DNA of 64,000 bases from Lyngbya confervoides BDU141951 (GTDB lineage Bacteria > Cyanobacteriota > Cyanobacteriia > Thermosynechococcales > Thermosynechococcaceae), in the NCBI RefSeq assembly GCF_000817775.3, contig NZ_JTHE03000091.1:1-64000 (forward strand), in the 5' to 3' direction. The translations under genes and the position numbers were made by a program. The notes below the pieces were generated by a model. That model had not been told where the DNA came from. It was given only the letters and a program-made list of their open reading frames with translations, and made no database searches. Shown one piece after another: positions 8,390 to 18,650 of this stretch (position 1 is its first letter; every line of letters starts with the position of its first letter).

Positions 8390-10294
8390 ATGCCGCGATC
8401 CGTTTCTGAAGCTTCTGTTCCGCTGCCCATTCGCATCATGCTGGTTGATCGAGATGTGACCTTTCGACTGGGCCTGAAAACCTGTCTAGATTCAGCACCT
8501 GAACTGCAAGTTGTCGCTGAGTTTGGACGAGCCAGCGAGGTGCCAGGGCGTCTAGAGGCACTTTCTGGCAATGGGAACACAGTCCCTGTGGATCTTCTGG
8601 TTTGGGCCATTGATGTGCGACAGGGGGCGGCTTCAAGCTATTTAGGGCTGCCCCAGTTGCTGCAATCGCGCTATCCGACCTTACCCATTTGTGTCTTACT
8701 CACCCATATCGATGACCAACTGCTGGGGGACCTCTGGCAGCTTGGAGTGGCGGGTTGCTGGCTCAAAGATGCCAGTCCGATGGCTCTGGTGGAGGCAATG
8801 TGTCAAATGACGCTGGGCCAGTCTGTCTGGGACGTGCGGCTTCTGCAGCGGATTCCCCTATCTCGTGCGGATCAATCGCAGCGATCGGCACAACGGCCTG
8901 CCGGGATCCTGCGTCAAGCTTGGATACGTACGGGAAACAGGGGTCTTCGCGAGATTAACCGGGAACTGGCTGATCTCGATCAGCTTTTGGCTGGACCTGG
9001 GTTGGGCGTGTGGGAACGACTCGTCCTGGAGGGGCGTTTTCGAGAAATGAAAGCTGCCCGCTGGTGGATGCAACAGATGTTGGGGACGCCGCCACCCGTT
9101 GACCGGACGGCGGAGCTATGGGACTGGCCCACGAGTCGATCGGGAGAGCCGCTGACGGGGGCGGCGGATCTGCGTGGGAGGGAGTCGCTACAGGGGGAGG
9201 GAATCATCCTGCCGCCACAGACAATGGGAAACCCTGAGTCTGAACTGGATCTATCCATAGATAGAATGGGAGAAAAAAGATTAATCTCTGAAAATCAGTT
9301 CCAAAAAACTAAAAATACGCTGATATCAAATGTTGTGGCAAAACTTACTGGCGCTCTCCTAAATCTGACCTCTGAGCCACTAGAGGTGGACATACTGATG
9401 CTGTCTAAGCGACAGGAGCTGCTGGTTATTATTTTGCGGGGAATTGAAGAGGCCTTGGAGGATCTCCGCTACTCCCAAGTGACCCCGGAGCAGCTGGCCC
9501 TGCAGCGATCGCGTATCCTTCGAGAACTGTGGCAACAGGCGGTTGCTGATTTCTACGGGAAATATGCAATCCTGCCTCAGGGGAATGCACCGTTGACCCG
9601 TCGCGAGCAGGTGCCACTGGTGCCGCAGTTGCTGGAAAGTTTGACTCAGGTGGAAGCGGTGTTGCTAGATCGCATTCCGATGGTGCTGGAACTGCTGGCC
9701 CATCTACTCTTTCAAGTACCGCTGCTTGTTGAGACCCGCCAACTGCCCATGGGATCTCCAGAGGCATTGGCCCAGGCCCAGGCCCTCCTGGAAAATTGGA
9801 TTCTGCGTCTAGCCAATGCAGTGGTTGCGCCCCTCCTGAATCAATTTGGAACCTCCGAGTATGTGAAGCAAAACTTTTTCGACCCTCGCTGGATTTCCAC
9901 CCGTGAGATTGAGCGATTTCGCAATGCCCTGGCTTGGAAATATCGGATGCAGTCCCTATTCACGGAGCCGAAATATATCTTTGAAAGTCAGGTCCCGCTT
10001 TTGGTGCTCAGTGAAAGTGGCATTCGAGATCAAGATCTCTACAGTCCCCGAGATGAAGAATTGCGTCAGCTGCGGGGCGTTCCGCTGCTGGTCACCCTGG
10101 CCTTGGAAGCCAGAGATGCGATCGCTCCTCCCCTGCGGGCGACCGTGACCTGGGTGGGTCGAGGCGTGGTTTATCTTTTGACTCAGGTTGTGGGTCGAGG
10201 CATTGGTTTAATCGGGCGCGGAATTTTGCAGGGAGTTGGCACCGCCTGGCAGGAAACCCGCGACAGTCGGCGATCTCCAGGGCGCCATCGCTAA
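8390..10294 (+). CDS. DUF3685 (Ycf55-like) protein with receiver-like N-terminus
   Basis: A 634-residue cyanobacterial protein. Residues 14-135 resemble a response-regulator receiver: the acidic pair in MLVDRD, a LLTHID strand corresponding to the switch Thr, and GCWLKDAS with the conserved Lys. The position expected to carry the phosphorylated Asp reads V-D-L-L-V-W-A, so that residue appears to be Ala and classical phosphorylation is unlikely. The C-terminal part (about 330-630) matches the DUF3685/Ycf55 type, also found in some algal plastids and of unknown function. The hydrophobic ending (RGVVYLLTQVVGRGIGLIGR) may touch a membrane. The 3' end overlaps the convergent 10291-10743 gene by four bases. 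Confidence 0.8.
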   Translation: MPRSVSEASVPLPIRIMLVDRDVTFRLGLKTCLDSAPELQVVAEFGRASEVPGRLEALSGNGNTVPVDLLVWAIDVRQGAASSYLGLPQLLQSRYPTLPICVLLTHIDDQLLGDLWQLGVAGCWLKDASPMALVEAMCQMTLGQSVWDVRLLQRIPLSRADQSQRSAQRPAGILRQAWIRTGNRGLREINRELADLDQLLAGPGLGVWERLVLEGRFREMKAARWWMQQMLGTPPPVDRTAELWDWPTSRSGEPLTGAADLRGRESLQGEGIILPPQTMGNPESELDLSIDRMGEKRLISENQFQKTKNTLISNVVAKLTGALLNLTSEPLEVDILMLSKRQELLVIILRGIEEALEDLRYSQVTPEQLALQRSRILRELWQQAVADFYGKYAILPQGNAPLTRREQVPLVPQLLESLTQVEAVLLDRIPMVLELLAHLLFQVPLLVETRQLPMGSPEALAQAQALLENWILRLANAVVAPLLNQFGTSEYVKQNFFDPRWISTREIERFRNALAWKYRMQSLFTEPKYIFESQVPLLVLSESGIRDQDLYSPRDEELRQLRGVPLLVTLALEARDAIAPPLRATVTWVGRGVVYLLTQVVGRGIGLIGRGILQGVGTAWQETRDSRRSPGRHR

Positions 10295-10743
10295 GATGCG
10301 GGCTTTTGGTAAGAAATACCGCGATATTTGTAGACGATTGTGGCCATATCCTGGCGGGAGGCCTTTGGGGCTGGCTGGGAACCTTGCTGAACTGACAAGG
10401 AAGCAACAGTATGCTCTGCCACAGGTTCCAATTGAGCCTGAGGTAACCCCTGAGTTGGAGAATTGACGGGAATCCAGGGGGTAGCCTCCACCGCTTCGGC
10501 TTGCACATCAAGGGTCACCACCTTTTGCTGCGTCAAGGGGGCAAGATGACGGTGATGCTTGCTGGAGGCGCGGTTGATCACAAAGACCAGTAGAAGACAG
10601 ACTTGTAATTGCCAGGGCGATTGCAGAAGGCACAGCAAGCCGCTCAGCACCTCAATAGCTGCTGCGATATAGGATAAATCCGCTTCGGTTCTGGGGCGAA
10701 GGTAGCTAGCAGTTAGAAAAAGAGCCCAGGATAGGATAAACAT
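10291..10743 (-). CDS. Small membrane protein, C-terminal DUF4278-like motif
   Basis: A 150-residue protein of unknown function. Residues 1-55 have two likely membrane segments (MFILSWALFLTASYL and LSGLLCLLQSPWQLQVCLLLVFV). A Gln/Pro-rich linker follows. The ending IVYKYRGISYQ resembles the short Y-R-G-x-x-Y motif of DUF4278 proteins, which are small and abundant in cyanobacteria. It faces DUF3685 with a four-base 3' overlap. The coding frame has normal composition and a clear stop, but no characterised relative is recognised. Confidence 0.55.
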   Translation of the reverse strand: MFILSWALFLTASYLRPRTEADLSYIAAAIEVLSGLLCLLQSPWQLQVCLLLVFVINRASSKHHRHLAPLTQQKVVTLDVQAEAVEATPWIPVNSPTQGLPQAQLEPVAEHTVASLSVQQGSQPAPKASRQDMATIVYKYRGISYQKPAS

Positions 10744-10814
10744 GGCAGCAAGGGATCAACGGTGAGCAAGCCAAGGATTTGACCTCCATCTCGTTGCTAT
10801 TAAAGCATTGATCG

Positions 10815-10846
10815 TCCAACGCCGCCCAGAATTGGACGGCGTTGGA
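10815..10846 (-). terminator. Strong hairpin downstream of sigA, no U-tract
   Basis: A 10-bp perfect inverted repeat, TCCAACGCCG (10815-10824) and CGGCGTTGGA (10837-10846), around a 12-base loop, about 50 bases past the sigA stop. On the - strand it is not followed by a T-run, so it may be a factor-dependent terminator or an mRNA 3'-end stabiliser rather than a classical terminator. Confidence 0.45.
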
Positions 10847-10895
10847 TAGCACTTTGGGGACCTAACCGCTCCAGTCGGCTGAGCAGTGGGAAGGC

Positions 10896-12020
10896 TCAAC
10901 GAATGTATTCTTTCAAGACACTATTGCTGTTGGGGTGACGCAGCTTTCGCAGGGCCTTCGCTTCAATTTGACGAATGCGCTCGCGCGTCACGTTGAAAAT
11001 TTGGCCAATTTCTTCCAGGGTCTTCATGCGGCCATCATCTAGACCATAGCGCAGCTTCAAGACATCTCGCTCTCGAGGGCTCAGGGTGTCCAGGACGCTT
11101 TCCAAATCTTCGCGCAGCAGGCTTTTAGACACCTGATCTTCAGGGGTTTCTCCGTCGGACTCAATAAAGTCTCCAAGCCGGGAATCCTCCTCCTTGCCGA
11201 TGGGAGTTTCCAGAGAGATGGGAAGCTGGGCAGACTTGGCAATAAAGCGGAGCTTCTCGATGGTCATTTCCATGCGAGTGGCGATCTCCTCTTCCGTTGG
11301 CTTGCGTCCCATTTCCTGGGAAAGCAGCTTGGTGGTTTTCTTAATCCGGGAAATAGTTTCGTACAGGTGGACGGGGAGACGAATGGTGCGCGACTGATCC
11401 GCGATCGCGCGGGTAATGGCTTGACGAATCCACCAGGTGGCATAGGTGGAAAACTTGTAGCCCTTTTCATGATCAAACTTTTCCGCTGCCCGAATTAATC
11501 CGAGGCTGCCCTCTTGGATGAGATCTTGAAACGAGAGGCCGCGATTCATGTATTTCTTGGCAATGGAAACCACCAAGCGCAGATTGGACTGCACCATCTT
11601 ATCCTTAGCGCGTCGTCCCCGATGAAGGCGAATGCGAAATTCCTGTGCTGGAATATTGACAGCCGCAGCCCACTCCTCTAAATTTGGCTCACGGTCGAGC
11701 TGATCATAAAGCTCGTCCTGGACGCGCTCAAACTCTAGCAGCTCAGCAATCTTGCGAGCCAGTTCAATTTCTTCGTCAGCGCGCAGCAAGCGAATTCGCC
11801 CGATCTCTTGCAGGTAAAGGCGGATGGAATCTTCGGTGTAGTGTTTTTTCTTGGCTTGCCCACGGCGTTTAGTGGTACGGGTTTTACCAGCAGCCTTGTC
11901 CTCCTCGCCTTCTGCATCGGATACAGTGGCGACAGCATTGGACTTGCTATCCGTTAACAGAGAGTCGAGTTCACTCTCTTGTGGCTGGATGGCCTCCAGT
12001 AAATTATTGGCTTGGGTCAT
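10896..12020 (-). CDS. sigA: Principal RNA polymerase sigma factor SigA/RpoD (group 1)
   Basis: A 374-residue primary sigma factor directing RNA polymerase to housekeeping promoters. An acidic N-terminal part is followed by a basic linker ([20 protein letters not shown]). Region 1.2 is [14 protein letters not shown]. Region 2 contains [20 protein letters not shown] and the -10 recognition segment [19 protein letters not shown]. Region 3 covers [13 protein letters not shown]. Region 4 has [18 protein letters not shown] and the -35 recognition helix [20 protein letters not shown] chose the ATG at 12020 (MTQANNLLE), typical for cyanobacterial SigA; the open frame reaches 12074. A 530-base leader lies upstream and a hairpin downstream. 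Confidence 0.96.
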   Translation of the reverse strand: MTQANNLLEAIQPQESELDSLLTDSKSNAVATVSDAEGEEDKAAGKTRTTKRRGQAKKKHYTEDSIRLYLQEIGRIRLLRADEEIELARKIAELLEFERVQDELYDQLDREPNLEEWAAAVNIPAQEFRIRLHRGRRAKDKMVQSNLRLVVSIAKKYMNRGLSFQDLIQEGSLGLIRAAEKFDHEKGYKFSTYATWWIRQAITRAIADQSRTIRLPVHLYETISRIKKTTKLLSQEMGRKPTEEEIATRMEMTIEKLRFIAKSAQLPISLETPIGKEEDSRLGDFIESDGETPEDQVSKSLLREDLESVLDTLSPRERDVLKLRYGLDDGRMKTLEEIGQIFNVTRERIRQIEAKALRKLRHPNSNSVLKEYIR

Positions 12021-12550
12021 GCCGGATTCCTCATACTCCCTAGTGAGCAACAGTAAAAAGATGCTTGAGATCATCGGCTTTTAACCTGGACCAATGATCG
12101 TACGGACGCAAGCTGTCTAACGCCAGCCGCCGATTCCGAGATTGGAATCAAACCTTGGCTTTCCGTTCAAGATATAACGTTCACTGATAGGCGTTCAGCT
12201 CTATCTTGCATTCTATAAGGTTAGACAGCGAGTTGGAGCCTGACCCACCGAAGTCTTCTAGATAAAAGCCTTGGTTTTGCGGCACCTTCTCAGACATTAT
12301 GGCGCAAACTTTTATGAATGGGCAGAGTTGACATTCCGCGGATTCGTGGGTAGGACAGGTCTTTAACGGCGTAAATTCGAATCGGATCGCCGGGAGGTGT
12401 TTTCACAGGGTGAGCAACAAAATTTAAAAAACAAAGGGTCGAAAACCCAGTGTTTTGGTGGGTAATCCCAGTGCGGCAAGCCAGGGCTCTGTTTTTCTTT
12501 GATAAGAAATAAAATTTCCCTGGGCCACAGTAATTAACAGTTGCTATCGT
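12021..12550. other. sigA upstream region
   Basis: About 530 bases between the deacetylase stop and sigA with no convincing gene. It should hold the sigA promoter(s); TTATAG-like and TATATC-like elements occur on the - strand near 12180-12230, but I see no -35 partner good enough to call. A weak short hairpin followed by T-rich sequence downstream of the deacetylase (about 12420-12450, - strand) may be its terminator. Confidence 0.4.
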
Positions 12551-13219
12551 TCACCGCTGCTGTCGCCAAAATTCCTCCACGGTTAAACAGGAAAATCCCT
12601 GGGTTAGCAGGTGGGGCAAGAAGGCCTGGGTGCTCTGGGCTACCTGTGCTCCTCCTGATGGGCCATCGTGGAGCACAATGATAGACCCATTGCGGGTGTG
12701 CTTCAGAACGCGCTGCGCTACACAGTCAATGCCAGGGGTTGTCCAATCCACAGGCACCACTGACCACATGCAGGGCCGATAGCCCCAAGCCCTGATCTGC
12801 TGCGTTGTCTGCCTCCAGCAGATGCCGTAGGGAGGGCGAACGTCAATAAACTGGGCCGGATCCCCACCACAGGCGCGAGCAATTGCCTGCTGGGTTCTTT
12901 CTAGCTGGTGCCGAATCTGGGTGGGCGACTGCCCCAGAAAGGACCGGTGCGTATAGCCATGCAGTCCAATCCAGTGGCCAGCTTCATACACCTGGCGGGC
13001 CAGGGTTGGATGGCGATCGACCCAGGCTCCAAGCCAGAAAAAGGTGGCCTTTACTTGGTATTGAGCCAGGACCGCCAGCAGGGGCGGCGTATAGTCGGGA
13101 TGGGGACCGTCATCAAAGGTCAGGGCAACCTGGGGACGACGGGGATCGCCCTCCCACAGACAGAGCGGGAGCTGGGCGCTCAGCCAGCGGTGTAGAGGGG
13201 GAATGAGGGGCGCAAGCAT
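12551..13219 (-). CDS. Polysaccharide deacetylase family protein (CE4)
   Basis: A 222-residue NodB-type deacetylase that would remove acetyl groups from a cell-wall or extracellular polysaccharide. Motif 1 is LTFDDGPHPDYT, with the catalytic Asp and a metal Asp; motif 2 is LHGYTHRSF, with the metal His pair; motif 3 is RPPYGICWR; the late motif is IIVLHDGPSG. The N-terminus has a weak hydrophobic stretch but no clear signal peptide. The start codon lies two bases after the stop of dnaE-N on the same strand, so the two are almost certainly co-transcribed, an odd pairing that probably reflects rearrangement at this junction. Confidence 0.92.
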   Translation of the reverse strand: MLAPLIPPLHRWLSAQLPLCLWEGDPRRPQVALTFDDGPHPDYTPPLLAVLAQYQVKATFFWLGAWVDRHPTLARQVYEAGHWIGLHGYTHRSFLGQSPTQIRHQLERTQQAIARACGGDPAQFIDVRPPYGICWRQTTQQIRAWGYRPCMWSVVPVDWTTPGIDCVAQRVLKHTRNGSIIVLHDGPSGGAQVAQSTQAFLPHLLTQGFSCLTVEEFWRQQR

Positions 13220-13221
13220 GA

Positions 13222-15822
13222 CTAACTCGCGGCTGGGAGTCCCCCATCTGAGAGTTGGGGGATTTGCTGGAGGGAAAGACCGCGGGCAAAGATTTCATCA
13301 ATGGGCAGCATTTCCCCTGAGGTCACCATAAAGCGATGATCAGGCGTCGCGCGTAGAAGGGATCCATCCTCTAGTTCATACTCGTAAATGTGGCGATCGC
13401 CCCGATGGTGCCACTGGGCAATGGGCTGGGCCAGTAGGTTCCCCTGCGGAGTGACAGAGAACACATGGCAGTCCAGCTCGTGGTGCACAAGGTCTCCCAG
13501 CCGGACCCATCCGTGTTCGAGGGTGAGCAGTTCGGTGTCGGCACTGAGGCAATATTCCGCAAACAGCACCATCTGATCAAACAGCTCTTCGGCTGTGGCC
13601 TTGGCAACACCATTCTTCTCGGCTCCTTCGATAAAGATGGCGCGGTGCTTTTGCATCTCCGACATCTTCTTTTTCCCCATGGCCCGGCGCAGCAGGTCCG
13701 CCTGTCCCAGGGAGTAGCCCGCCATATCCTGGGCAATCTTCATGATCTGCTCTTGGTAGACCATGATGCCGTAGGTTTCATTTAGGATAGGTTTAAGGAT
13801 CTCGTGCTGGTAGTCAATGGCCTCGCGACCATGCTTGCGGTTAATAAATTTGGGAATGAGGCCAGCATCCAGGGGGCCAGGACGGTAGAGAGCTAAAATT
13901 GACGAAATATCCTCTAAATTTGAGGGTTTAAGATCCCGAACAACTTGGCGCATGCCGGAGGATTCGAGTTGAAAGACGCCCTCCAGCTCACCGCGACCTA
14001 AGAGTTGAAACGTGGCCGGGTCATCGAGGGGGACATCGTCGGGATCGAGGTCAATGTGCTTATTCTCCTTGATAAGATCGGTGGCTTTCTGAATCATGGT
14101 CAGGTTCTTTAACCCCAGAAAGTCCATTTTCAGGAGCCCTAGGGACTCTAGGTCCTCCATGAAATATTGAGTGATGACCGAACCATCGTTATTGCGTTGT
14201 AGGGGCACAATTTGATCGAGGGGTTCCGAGGCGATAACCACGCCTGCGGCATGGACCCCAAAGGTTTTATTGGTGCCCTCAATGCGAATAGCCATATCCA
14301 CCCAGTGCTTAACATTGGGATCGCTGTCGTATTTTTCTTTAAATTCTGGAGCGGGGGTTTCATCGGAGATCATCACCTTCAGTTTGGCCGGCTTGCCGCG
14401 AGAGACAGGAATGAGTTTTGCCATCTTGTCGGATTCGCTGTAGGGAATATTCAGCACCCGCGCCACGTCCTTGAGGACTGCCTTGGAGGTCATGCGGTTA
14501 AAGGTGATGATCTGAGCCACCCGGTCTTCACCGTACTTCTGGGTGACATATTCAATCATTTTGTCGCGCTGGGCGATGCAGAAGTCGGTATCAATATCCG
14601 GCATGGATTTGCGCTCGGGATTCAGGAAGCGCTCAAACAGGAGGCCATGATGGACCGGATCAATGTTGGTAATCCCCAGGGCATAGGCAACCAGGGATCC
14701 GGCTGCCGACCCTCGACCTGGACCCACCGGGATATTGTGGTCGCGCGCGTATTTGATGTAGTCCCACACCACTAGAAAGTAGGTGGAAAACCCCATCTGC
14801 TGGAGCATATTTAGCTCATACACCAGGCGTTCCTGATAGACCGGATCGACGGAATCGCGGGTGGGCCATTTGCCTTCGCCGCGATCTAATAGTCCCTGCC
14901 AGGTGACTTCTTCTAGATAGGATTCGGGGGTGTGGGCGGCAGGCACCTCAAAATCTGGGGATTGCGGATCGCGGAAGAAGTCATAGGTTTCAATTTTGTT
15001 TGCCACTTCCAGGGTATTGGCGATGGCGTCCTCAATTACCTCCGGGGGCAGGTGATCGCGAAAGAGTAAGGCCATCTCTGCGGCGGATTTCAGATATTCG
15101 GTGCCGCTGTAGCGCAGGCGCTTGTCTTCGGTCACCAGTTTGCCGGTTTGAATGCACAGGAGGGCATCGTGGGCCTCGACGTCGTAGCAGGAGATAAAGT
15201 GGGAGTCGTTGGTGGCAATAATTTTGATTCCCAGCTCACGGGCAATCCGCACCAGATCGACATTGACCACGCGATCTTCCTGGGATCCGTGATCTTGAAT
15301 TTCCAGGTAGTAATCGTCCCCAAACAGATCCTGGTACCAGCCTGCAATGCGGCGGGCAATGTCCGGTTTTCCCTGCATAATAGCCTGGGGCACCTCTCCT
15401 CCCAGGCAGGCGCTGGTGACAATTAAGCCTTCATGGTACTGGGCCAGCAGATCCTTATTGATACAGGGACGAGAGAAAATCCCTTTGCCCTGGACCCCGT
15501 GGAGATGGGAGAGGGTGGTGAGCTTGACCAGGTTGCGATAGCCCTGGGTGTTTTTAGCCAGTACCACCTGGTGATAGCGAGGACGACGCTCCTGCTTGGT
15601 GATGTCGCCGTTGATGACGTACATCTCGTTTCCAATGATGGGCTTAATGTTTTTTCCCTGGCAGTTTTTAACCAGACCCACAGCACCATGCATTACGCCA
15701 TGATCCGTCAGGGCGATCGCGGGCATACCCAATTCCACCGCTTTGGCGACCAGGTTTGGGAGCTGGCTCGCGCCATCGAGCATGCTGTAGTCGCTGTGAA
15801 TATGTAACCCAACAAAGGACAT
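13222..15822 (-). CDS. dnaE: DNA polymerase III alpha subunit, N-terminal half with N-intein (DnaE-N)
   Basis: An 866-residue half of the replicative polymerase. Residues 1-757 are extein: a PHP domain at the start ([20 protein letters not shown]), then the polymerase core with [19 protein letters not shown] and the catalytic carboxylates in PDIDTDF. Residues 758-866 are the N-terminal split-intein fragment beginning at Cys758. The extein is joined to that of DnaE-C (5624-6967, + strand) by trans-splicing at A-E-Y / C-F-N. The ATG at 15822 starts right at the conserved N-terminus; the open frame extends to 15942 without conserved sequence. Fni is upstream on the same strand, and the deacetylase begins two bases after the stop. 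Confidence 0.97.
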   Translation of the reverse strand: MSFVGLHIHSDYSMLDGASQLPNLVAKAVELGMPAIALTDHGVMHGAVGLVKNCQGKNIKPIIGNEMYVINGDITKQERRPRYHQVVLAKNTQGYRNLVKLTTLSHLHGVQGKGIFSRPCINKDLLAQYHEGLIVTSACLGGEVPQAIMQGKPDIARRIAGWYQDLFGDDYYLEIQDHGSQEDRVVNVDLVRIARELGIKIIATNDSHFISCYDVEAHDALLCIQTGKLVTEDKRLRYSGTEYLKSAAEMALLFRDHLPPEVIEDAIANTLEVANKIETYDFFRDPQSPDFEVPAAHTPESYLEEVTWQGLLDRGEGKWPTRDSVDPVYQERLVYELNMLQQMGFSTYFLVVWDYIKYARDHNIPVGPGRGSAAGSLVAYALGITNIDPVHHGLLFERFLNPERKSMPDIDTDFCIAQRDKMIEYVTQKYGEDRVAQIITFNRMTSKAVLKDVARVLNIPYSESDKMAKLIPVSRGKPAKLKVMISDETPAPEFKEKYDSDPNVKHWVDMAIRIEGTNKTFGVHAAGVVIASEPLDQIVPLQRNNDGSVITQYFMEDLESLGLLKMDFLGLKNLTMIQKATDLIKENKHIDLDPDDVPLDDPATFQLLGRGELEGVFQLESSGMRQVVRDLKPSNLEDISSILALYRPGPLDAGLIPKFINRKHGREAIDYQHEILKPILNETYGIMVYQEQIMKIAQDMAGYSLGQADLLRRAMGKKKMSEMQKHRAIFIEGAEKNGVAKATAEELFDQMVLFAEYCLSADTELLTLEHGWVRLGDLVHHELDCHVFSVTPQGNLLAQPIAQWHHRGDRHIYEYELEDGSLLRATPDHRFMVTSGEMLPIDEIFARGLSLQQIPQLSDGGLPAAS
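13225..13551 (-). other. N-terminal fragment of the DnaE split intein (IntN)
   Basis: 109 codons from catalytic Cys1 ([10 protein letters not shown], block A) through block B (ATPDHRFM, with the conserved T-x-x-H) to the stop. Known DnaE IntN fragments are about 102 residues (Nostoc punctiforme), so this one has a slightly longer tail ([11 protein letters not shown]). It is rich in acidic residues, while IntC is basic, as expected for the charge-driven association of split DnaE inteins. Confidence 0.95.
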
Positions 15823-15967
15823 GGTGCAATCAGCCGTTTTAATCTGACCTAAGCCTACCCTGTCTGGCGGGGGAATCCCAATAGAATACAGCCAGATGCA
15901 GAGAGAGGGAGGAGTAAGGGCGTTTTCGGCAATGATCCGCAAAGGCCCCCAGCCGACCCCGGCGCGA

Positions 15968-17026
15968 TCAGGTCACGGGGGCACCGGAAGCCGTGGGGCA
16001 CAGGGTCTTGGAGGTTTGCAGGTCCGTAATGGTTCGGCTGCCTGTACAAAACAAGGTGATTTTCAACTCCTCCAGAAGCACCGAAATCAGCCCATGGAGA
16101 GCGGCTTCGGAGTCATAGGCGGCTTTCAGGAAGGGCGTAGCCATGCCGCCCAGGTTGGCTCCCAGGGCGATCGCCTTGGCGACATCCAGACCGTTTCGCA
16201 GTCCGCCGGAGGCAATCAAGGGAATTTCAGTATCCTGCTGACGAATGTCCATCAGGCAATCGGCCGTGGGAATTCCCCATTCGGCAAAGGTCTGTCCCAA
16301 GGTCTGCTGACGATGATCCTGGCCGCGCTCGCCTTCCACCTTGGCCCAAGAGGTGCCCCCTGCCCCAGCCACATCAATGGCTGCGACTCCAATCTCCTTG
16401 AGTTGCTGGGCAAGGGGGGCAGAAATACCGTTTCCGACTTCCTTGACAATGACGGGGACAGAGAGCCTCTGGCAGAGATGGGCAATTTTGCCCAGGAGGC
16501 CATGGAAATTGGTGTCGCCACGGCTCTGGATACATTCTTGGAGCGGATTTAGATGCAGAAACAGGGCATCGGCCTCGAGCAGATCCACCACTTGCTGGCA
16601 TTCCCCTAGACCGTATCCGTAGTTGAGCTGGACTGCTCCGAGATTGGCAAACAGTGGAATATCGGGAGCCAGGGATCGCACCGCAAAGGTGCGATGCACA
16701 TCTGGATGTTCAATGGCGACTCGCTGAGACCCGACCCCCATGGCAATGCCAAAGGTCTGGGCCGCGATCGCTAATCGCTGGTTAATTTGCTCTGCGAGGG
16801 CTGTTCCGCCAGTCATGGAAGAAATGAGCAGCGGGGCTTGCAGGGGTTTCCCCAGAAAGGTCGTCGTCAGCGAAATATCTTGAAAGTCCAGCTCTGGAAG
16901 CGCAGTGTGGCGAAAGTAAAAGCGCTCTAACCCCGTGGAAACCTGTTGACACTGGACACGATCCTCCAAACAGAGTCGGATATGATCAGCTTTTCGAGTT
17001 TGAATGGAAGGGGGTGAACTGGTCAT
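15968..17026 (-). CDS. fni: Type 2 isopentenyl-diphosphate delta-isomerase (Fni)
   Basis: A 352-residue FMN enzyme interconverting IPP and DMAPP, supplying both C5 units for carotenoid, phytol and quinone synthesis. Family signs are the start [16 protein letters not shown], the [13 protein letters not shown] loop, [22 protein letters not shown], the [16 protein letters not shown] segment, and the C-terminal [19 protein letters not shown] phosphate site. The length matches IDI-2. It lies on the same strand as crtE and the DUF212 gene, consistent with a loose isoprenoid cluster. dnaE-N follows 145 bases downstream. Confidence 0.95.
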   Translation of the reverse strand: MTSSPPSIQTRKADHIRLCLEDRVQCQQVSTGLERFYFRHTALPELDFQDISLTTTFLGKPLQAPLLISSMTGGTALAEQINQRLAIAAQTFGIAMGVGSQRVAIEHPDVHRTFAVRSLAPDIPLFANLGAVQLNYGYGLGECQQVVDLLEADALFLHLNPLQECIQSRGDTNFHGLLGKIAHLCQRLSVPVIVKEVGNGISAPLAQQLKEIGVAAIDVAGAGGTSWAKVEGERGQDHRQQTLGQTFAEWGIPTADCLMDIRQQDTEIPLIASGGLRNGLDVAKAIALGANLGGMATPFLKAAYDSEAALHGLISVLLEELKITLFCTGSRTITDLQTSKTLCPTASGAPVT

Positions 17027-17097
17027 GCTTGACGTTAAAAGAGGGTTTGAACCCGGGAGTTTGCAGATCGGGGGAACAAATTTCCTATTCTTAAAGG

Positions 17098-17562
17098 TTA
17101 ACCACTCAGACCCAAGGGTGCAAACAACCAGGCAATAATTACCCCCAAAACTGAACCCATAATCACTTGCATGGGAGTGTGCCCCAGAAGTTCCTTCAGC
17201 CGTTGTTCGTTAAATTCTGGATGTTCCTGGAACAGTTCATCAATCATCTGGTTCAAAATGCGTGCCTGTTTTCCCGCGGCTTGACGCACCCCGGCAGCGT
17301 CATACATGACAATGATCGCAAAGATTGAGGCCATGGCAAATTCAATACTTTCCCATCCACGGCTGAGGGCTACCCCAACGGCTAGGGCCGTTACCAGCGC
17401 GGAATGGGAGCTGGGCATGCCTCCCGTGGTGACCAGGATGCGAAAGTTGATTTTGCGGTGGATGACGTAGTCAGTCAACAGCTTGAGAACTTGGGCAACT
17501 AAGCTAGCGGACAATGCGGCAAACAGAACCCAATTGTTTAAAACGTTCTCGACATCCTGCAT
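17098..17562 (-). CDS. Divergent PAP2 (DUF212) family membrane protein
   Basis: A 154-residue membrane protein with three to four hydrophobic segments. The [17 protein letters not shown] motif at about residues 47-63 matches the phosphatase core of PAP2-type acid phosphatases, and [18 protein letters not shown] is the second family motif. Members (also called YuiD-like) are conserved next to crtE-type genes in many cyanobacteria, which suggests a role with polyprenyl phosphates; this is inference from context. It starts 42 bases after the crtE stop on the same strand, so co-transcription is likely. Confidence 0.88.
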   Translation of the reverse strand: MQDVENVLNNWVLFAALSASLVAQVLKLLTDYVIHRKINFRILVTTGGMPSSHSALVTALAVGVALSRGWESIEFAMASIFAIIVMYDAAGVRQAAGKQARILNQMIDELFQEHPEFNEQRLKELLGHTPMQVIMGSVLGVIIAWLFAPLGLSG

Positions 17563-17604
17563 TGTCTTGATTCCTAACTGTTTTGACGAGCATGGCGGTC
17601 CGAT

Positions 17605-18495
17605 TTAAGACTTCCGAGCTGTAATGAAATCCGCGATCGCCAAGAGCGGTGCTGCTTGAGAGCCAAAGATATCCAGGGCAGCCTTGGCTTGAGTAATTAA
17701 CTGGTCTGCCTGCACCTTGGATTCCTCTAATCCCCAAAGGCTAGGATAGGTGGTCTTTTGGGCCGTGAGGTCTTTTCCAGCCGTCTTCCCCAGCTCTTCG
17801 CTGGTGGCCGTGATATCAAGGATATCGTCAATAATTTGGAAGGCCAGCCCAATATTTTGGGCAAAGGTTTTGAGGCGAGCGATCTGCTCCTCATTCGCGC
17901 CGGCCAGATCGGCACCGGAGAGTACAGAAGCTTCCAGGAGCGCGCCAGTTTTGTGGGCATGGATAAAATTCAGGGTTTCGACGGTAACATCGGGTTTCCC
18001 TTCACAATCGAGGTCAACCACCTGTCCTCCCACGAGTCCTGCGGCGGAAACGGCGTGACCTAGGCGGGTGACCACCTTCAGCAGGTGTCTGGGATCGACA
18101 TTTTGGGTTTTGATGGTGAGGTACTCAAAGGCGTAGGCTAGCAGTCCATCCCCCGCTAGGATGGCAATATCTTCGCCGTACACCTTATGGTTGGTAGGCT
18201 TGCCGCGTCGGAAGTCGTCGTTATCCATGGCGGGGAGGTCGTCATGGATCAAGGACATGGTGTGAATCATTTCCAGGGCGCAGGCGGTGGGCATGGCCAT
18301 TTCCAGGGTGCCGCCGAGGAGCTCACAGGTGGCAAGGCAAAGAATAGGGCGTAGCCGCTTGCCGCCTGCCAGCAGGGAATAGCGCATGGACTCGTAAATT
18401 TTCTCGGGATAGGCGACGGGGAGCGACTCGTTTAGCTTCGCTTCCACGAGGGCCTGGCGATGGGCAAGGTAGTCTTTTAAGTTAAACGATGGCAT
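17605..18495 (-). CDS. crtE: Geranylgeranyl diphosphate synthase (CrtE)
   Basis: A 296-residue trans-prenyltransferase that condenses IPP with allylic diphosphates to give GGPP for carotenoids and phytol. The first Asp-rich motif is [13 protein letters not shown] (about residues 85-97), the second is IIDDILD (about 222), and GGKRLRPIL is the substrate-binding segment. I prefer the ATG at 18495 because AGGAG lies 8 bases upstream; ATGs at 18549 and 18567 are in frame but lack a good ribosome site and encode no conserved sequence. It sits between folD upstream and the DUF212 gene downstream, all on the - strand. Confidence 0.95.
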   Translation of the reverse strand: MPSFNLKDYLAHRQALVEAKLNESLPVAYPEKIYESMRYSLLAGGKRLRPILCLATCELLGGTLEMAMPTACALEMIHTMSLIHDDLPAMDNDDFRRGKPTNHKVYGEDIAILAGDGLLAYAFEYLTIKTQNVDPRHLLKVVTRLGHAVSAAGLVGGQVVDLDCEGKPDVTVETLNFIHAHKTGALLEASVLSGADLAGANEEQIARLKTFAQNIGLAFQIIDDILDITATSEELGKTAGKDLTAQKTTYPSLWGLEESKVQADQLITQAKAALDIFGSQAAPLLAIADFITARKS

Positions 18496-18650
18496 ACCGT
18501 CAGCTCCTGAGGGGAAAGACGCTACGTTCAGACTGTCTGCGGAAATCATCCTAATTTCTGGCTGCAAGTTGGCGGGGTAAGCAAGGCCCCATGGGGCTTC
18601 CCTATTGTATGATGCTTTGGCTTGATTCCAGGGAGCCAGAGACGGTGGGT

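Noticed and set aside
12360-12400. tRNA suggested by a TTCGAATC T-loop-like string
   Set aside because: No acceptor or anticodon stems can be formed around it.
14212-14775. Long + strand ORF opposite dnaE-N
   Set aside because: It is entirely antisense to conserved polymerase sequence and its protein resembles nothing known; a shadow frame.
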